A stretch of DNA of 7,477 bases from Bacillota bacterium (lineage in GTDB: Bacteria; Bacillota; Sulfobacillia; JAJZYS01; JAJYTV01): contig JAJZIE010000115.1 in assembly GCA_021810725.1 (NCBI GenBank), positions 1 to 7,477 of the forward strand, read 5' to 3'. A program made the translations under genes and the position numbers. This document shows, in pieces, positions 5,650 through 7,477 of the stretch. Positions within the stretch are counted from its first letter, which is position 1. The number at the start of each line of letters is the position of its first letter. Under the pieces are notes generated by a model. The model saw nothing but the letters and a program-made list of their open reading frames with translations, was not told where the DNA came from and did not search any database.

Positions 5650-6570
5650 TTGGCTGCCTACTTCCTGCGCCGGGTGCTGCAGATCATTCCCACGATCTTC
5701 GGCGTCTCCGTGCTGGCGTTTCTTTTTGTACACGCCATCCCCGGCAATCCCGCGATCTTCCTGGCCGGTCCCAACGCCAGCACCGCGACCATCCACGCCT
5801 TGACGGTGCAGTTCGGCCTCGACAAGCCGCTCGCGGTGCAGTACTGGTACTTCCTCGTCAACGCCGTGCATGGCGACTTCGGCAAGTCCCTGGGCGACGG
5901 ACAGCCGGTGCTGAGGATCATCGGCTACCACTTCATGCCCACCGTGGAACTCGCGTTCTTCGGTCTGGGCCTCGCCGTCGTGATCGGCATTCTCGCCGGC
6001 ATCGCGTCGGCGGTGCGCCGCAACACGGCGCTCGACTACAGCGTGATGACCCTGTCGATGATGGGCGTCTCGTTCCCGGCCTTCTGGCTTGCCATGATGC
6101 TGATCGCCCTCTTCGCCGTACACTTCCACCTGCTCCCGTCGGGCGGCGACCAGGGCTGGAAGTCTTTCATCCTGCCCGTGATCTCGCTCGGCACATCGGG
6201 CGCCGCCAGCATCGCGCGCTTCACCCGCCAGAGCATGGTCACGACGCTCACCTCGGACTATGTGCGCACCGGGCGCGCCAAGGGCCTGCGCGAGTCCATC
6301 CTGATCTTCAAGCATGCGTTCAAGAATGCACTCGGACCCATCATCACCATCATTGGCATCCAGTTCGGCTTCCTGCTCGGCGGTGCGGTCGTCGTGGAGG
6401 TTGTTTACGCATGGCCAGGTCTAGGGAACCTCTTGATCACATCCGTCGAGATGCGCAACTACCCGGTGATCCAGACACTGCTCCTCCTGTTCGCGCTCGA
6501 ATTCATCCTGGCGAGCCTGCTCGTCGACGTCGCCTACGCGCTCGTCAACCCGAGGGTGCGCTATGACTAG
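5650..6570 (+). CDS. ABC transporter permease, DppB/OppB type
   Basis: A 306-residue inner-membrane permease of the peptide/nickel importer family (BPD_transp_1). The N terminus AAYFLRRVLQIIPTIFGVS followed by FLFVHAIPGNPA is the classic DppB-type opening, and fixes the start at TTG 5650 (AAGGAG 9 bases upstream). FGLDKPLAVQYWYF, then GDFGKSL, form the usual periplasmic segment before the core helices. The ATPase-contacting EAA loop is seen as DYVRTGRAKGL (203-213) with conserved G212, followed by HAFKNALGPI. The C terminus has PGLGNLLITSVEMRNYPVIQ and ends LVNPRVRYD, as in the family. About six membrane helices. Its end overlaps the start of the next gene by 8 bases, implying translational coupling. 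Its own ribosome binding site appears masked by a hairpin. It should pair with the following DppC-type subunit and with ATPases not in the window. Confidence 0.95.
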   Translation: MAAYFLRRVLQIIPTIFGVSVLAFLFVHAIPGNPAIFLAGPNASTATIHALTVQFGLDKPLAVQYWYFLVNAVHGDFGKSLGDGQPVLRIIGYHFMPTVELAFFGLGLAVVIGILAGIASAVRRNTALDYSVMTLSMMGVSFPAFWLAMMLIALFAVHFHLLPSGGDQGWKSFILPVISLGTSGAASIARFTRQSMVTTLTSDYVRTGRAKGLRESILIFKHAFKNALGPIITIIGIQFGFLLGGAVVVEVVYAWPGLGNLLITSVEMRNYPVIQTLLLLFALEFILASLLVDVAYALVNPRVRYD

Positions 6571-7438
6571 CCCACAGCCGGCCCCGCCGCAGCTCGAGCG
6601 CCGCCAGGCGCTCGTCGACGTCCGTCTTTTCATGCAGCGCCGCTCCGCGGTTGTGGGCGCCGTGATCATGATCGTGATGCTCCTGATCGTCCTGTTCGGG
6701 CCGCTGATCGCGCCCTATTCGCCGAGCGTTCCGGACTACGCCCATATTCTCGCGCCGCCTTCGCTCAAGCACCTCATGGGCACCGACGAGTTCGGACGCG
6801 ATGTCCTGAGCCGCATTCTCTGGGGCGCCCGCCTGTCGCTCGCGGTCGGCTTCATCGGGGCGTTCGCCTCGGCCATCCTGGGCACGCCGGTCGGTCTCGC
6901 CACCGCCTACTATGGCGGCTGGTTCGACGACATCGTGATGCGCATCGTCGACATCATCCTGTCGTTCCCCGGCATCCTGCTGGCCATCGGCGTGATCGCG
7001 ATCCTTGGGCCAGGTCTGCAGAACGTGATCATCACCATCATCGTGTTCGGCGTGCCGATGTTCGCGCGCATCGTGCGCGGAAGCGCCATCAGCATCAAGG
7101 ACCTCGAGTATATCGAAGCCGCCAGGGCCGGCGGCGCGACGAACTCGCGCATCCTCTACCAGCACATGCTCCGCAACCTGGTGGGACCGATCACGGTGCA
7201 GCTCACGCTGCAGATGGCGAACGCGATCCTCGTCGCCTCCTCCCTCGGCTTCCTGGGCTTCGGCGCCCAGCCACCGACGCCGGAATGGGGCGCGATGCTC
7301 GCGGAGGGCCGCATGTTCCTGACGATCGCCCCCTGGGTGGACATCTTCCCCGGCGTGTGCATCTTCCTGGCGGTTCTCGGCTTCAATATGGTCGGTGACG
7401 GCCTGAACGACATGCTCGACCCCAGACTGAGGCGATAG
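6563..7438 (+). CDS. ABC transporter permease, DppC/OppC type
   Basis: A 291-residue inner-membrane permease, partner of the upstream subunit. It has a short cytoplasmic N-tail, a first helix (about 28-47) ending GPLIAPYSP, then the DppC-type signature HLMGTDEFGRDVLSR and GARLSLAVGF. The EAA loop is YIEAARAGG (EAA at residues 185-187, G190) followed by LRNLVGPI. FLGFGAQPPTPEWGAML and DPRLRR close the protein, both typical for DppC/OppC. Length is normal. ATG 6563 lies inside the end of the previous gene (ATGACTAG overlap, 8 bases), with GAGGG at 6552-6556 as a ribosome binding site, so the two subunits are probably made in coupled, near-equal amounts. Substrate is set mainly by the binding protein. 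No ATP-binding protein gene is present before the window ends. Confidence 0.95.
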   Translation: MTSPQPAPPQLERRQALVDVRLFMQRRSAVVGAVIMIVMLLIVLFGPLIAPYSPSVPDYAHILAPPSLKHLMGTDEFGRDVLSRILWGARLSLAVGFIGAFASAILGTPVGLATAYYGGWFDDIVMRIVDIILSFPGILLAIGVIAILGPGLQNVIITIIVFGVPMFARIVRGSAISIKDLEYIEAARAGGATNSRILYQHMLRNLVGPITVQLTLQMANAILVASSLGFLGFGAQPPTPEWGAMLAEGRMFLTIAPWVDIFPGVCIFLAVLGFNMVGDGLNDMLDPRLRR

Positions 7439-7465
7439 CCGAAGGCTGGCGGCTCCGTCCCGCCT

Positions 7466-7472
7466 GGGAGGA
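7466..7472 (+). promoter_or_regulatory. Ribosome binding site of a next gene beyond the right edge
   Basis: GGGAGGA occurs 28 bases after the permease stop and 5 bases before the window ends. At the usual spacing a start codon would fall at or just past the edge. By family operon order the next gene is most likely an ABC ATPase (DppD/DppF type), but no codon of it is visible. Confidence 0.5.
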
Positions 7473-7477
7473 ATCGG

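Noticed and set aside
3967..6315. A 782-codon open frame on the minus strand opposite the binding-protein and permease genes.
   Set aside because: Its translation is low-complexity and rich in Arg, Val, Glu, Gly and His with no family motifs. It is the usual by-product of C/G-ending codons in the + strand genes, which are clearly real.
1..7477. CRISPR arrays, tRNA or rRNA genes, toxin-antitoxin or phage defence genes.
   Set aside because: No repeated spacer pattern, cloverleaf, rRNA segment or defence-type protein was seen on either strand.

Overview
The window is a GC-rich bacterial stretch in which every supported gene lies on the + strand. The main ABC binding protein carries an ordinary signal peptidase I leader with no lipobox cysteine, which points to a Gram-negative (diderm) cell, probably a high-GC proteobacterium. 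Strong Shine-Dalgarno sites and some non-ATG starts (GTG, TTG, probably ATT) are also seen. I cannot place it to genus.

Left part (1-1440): the 3' nine-tenths or so of a YeiH-type (UPF0324, 'putative sulfate exporter') membrane protein, whose reading frame is open to the left edge. A small three-helix membrane protein of unknown function follows, apparently starting at a rare ATT codon. A 210-base gap (1441-1650) holds the strongest structure in the window, an 18-bp inverted repeat with one bulged base. Next to it is a short sequence that looks like a degenerate insertion-sequence end.

Middle (1651-3863): a PLP-dependent class V aminotransferase / cysteine desulfurase-like enzyme of the type fused to the N terminus of eukaryotic molybdenum cofactor sulfurase, here without a MOSC domain. 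It is followed about 50 bases later by a class I glutamine amidotransferase-like hydrolase of the gamma-glutamyl-GABA hydrolase (PuuD, peptidase C26) family.

Right part (4027-7438): a dipeptide/oligopeptide-type ABC importer with a periplasmic family 5 binding protein and two DppB/DppC-type permeases that overlap by 8 bases. The binding-protein and first permease genes are separated by a GC-rich stem-loop, then by a second small hairpin that pairs exactly with the Shine-Dalgarno sequence of the TTG-started permease. This probably keeps the binding protein in excess over the membrane subunits. A ribosome binding site at the right edge suggests the operon continues, most likely into the ATPase gene(s).

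Taken together, the order suggests uptake of a small peptide or gamma-glutamyl compound, hydrolysis of a gamma-glutamyl amide bond, and PLP chemistry on a product, possibly sulfur removal. The YeiH-type transporter could export an anion end product. That pathway is inference; the gene families themselves are well supported.
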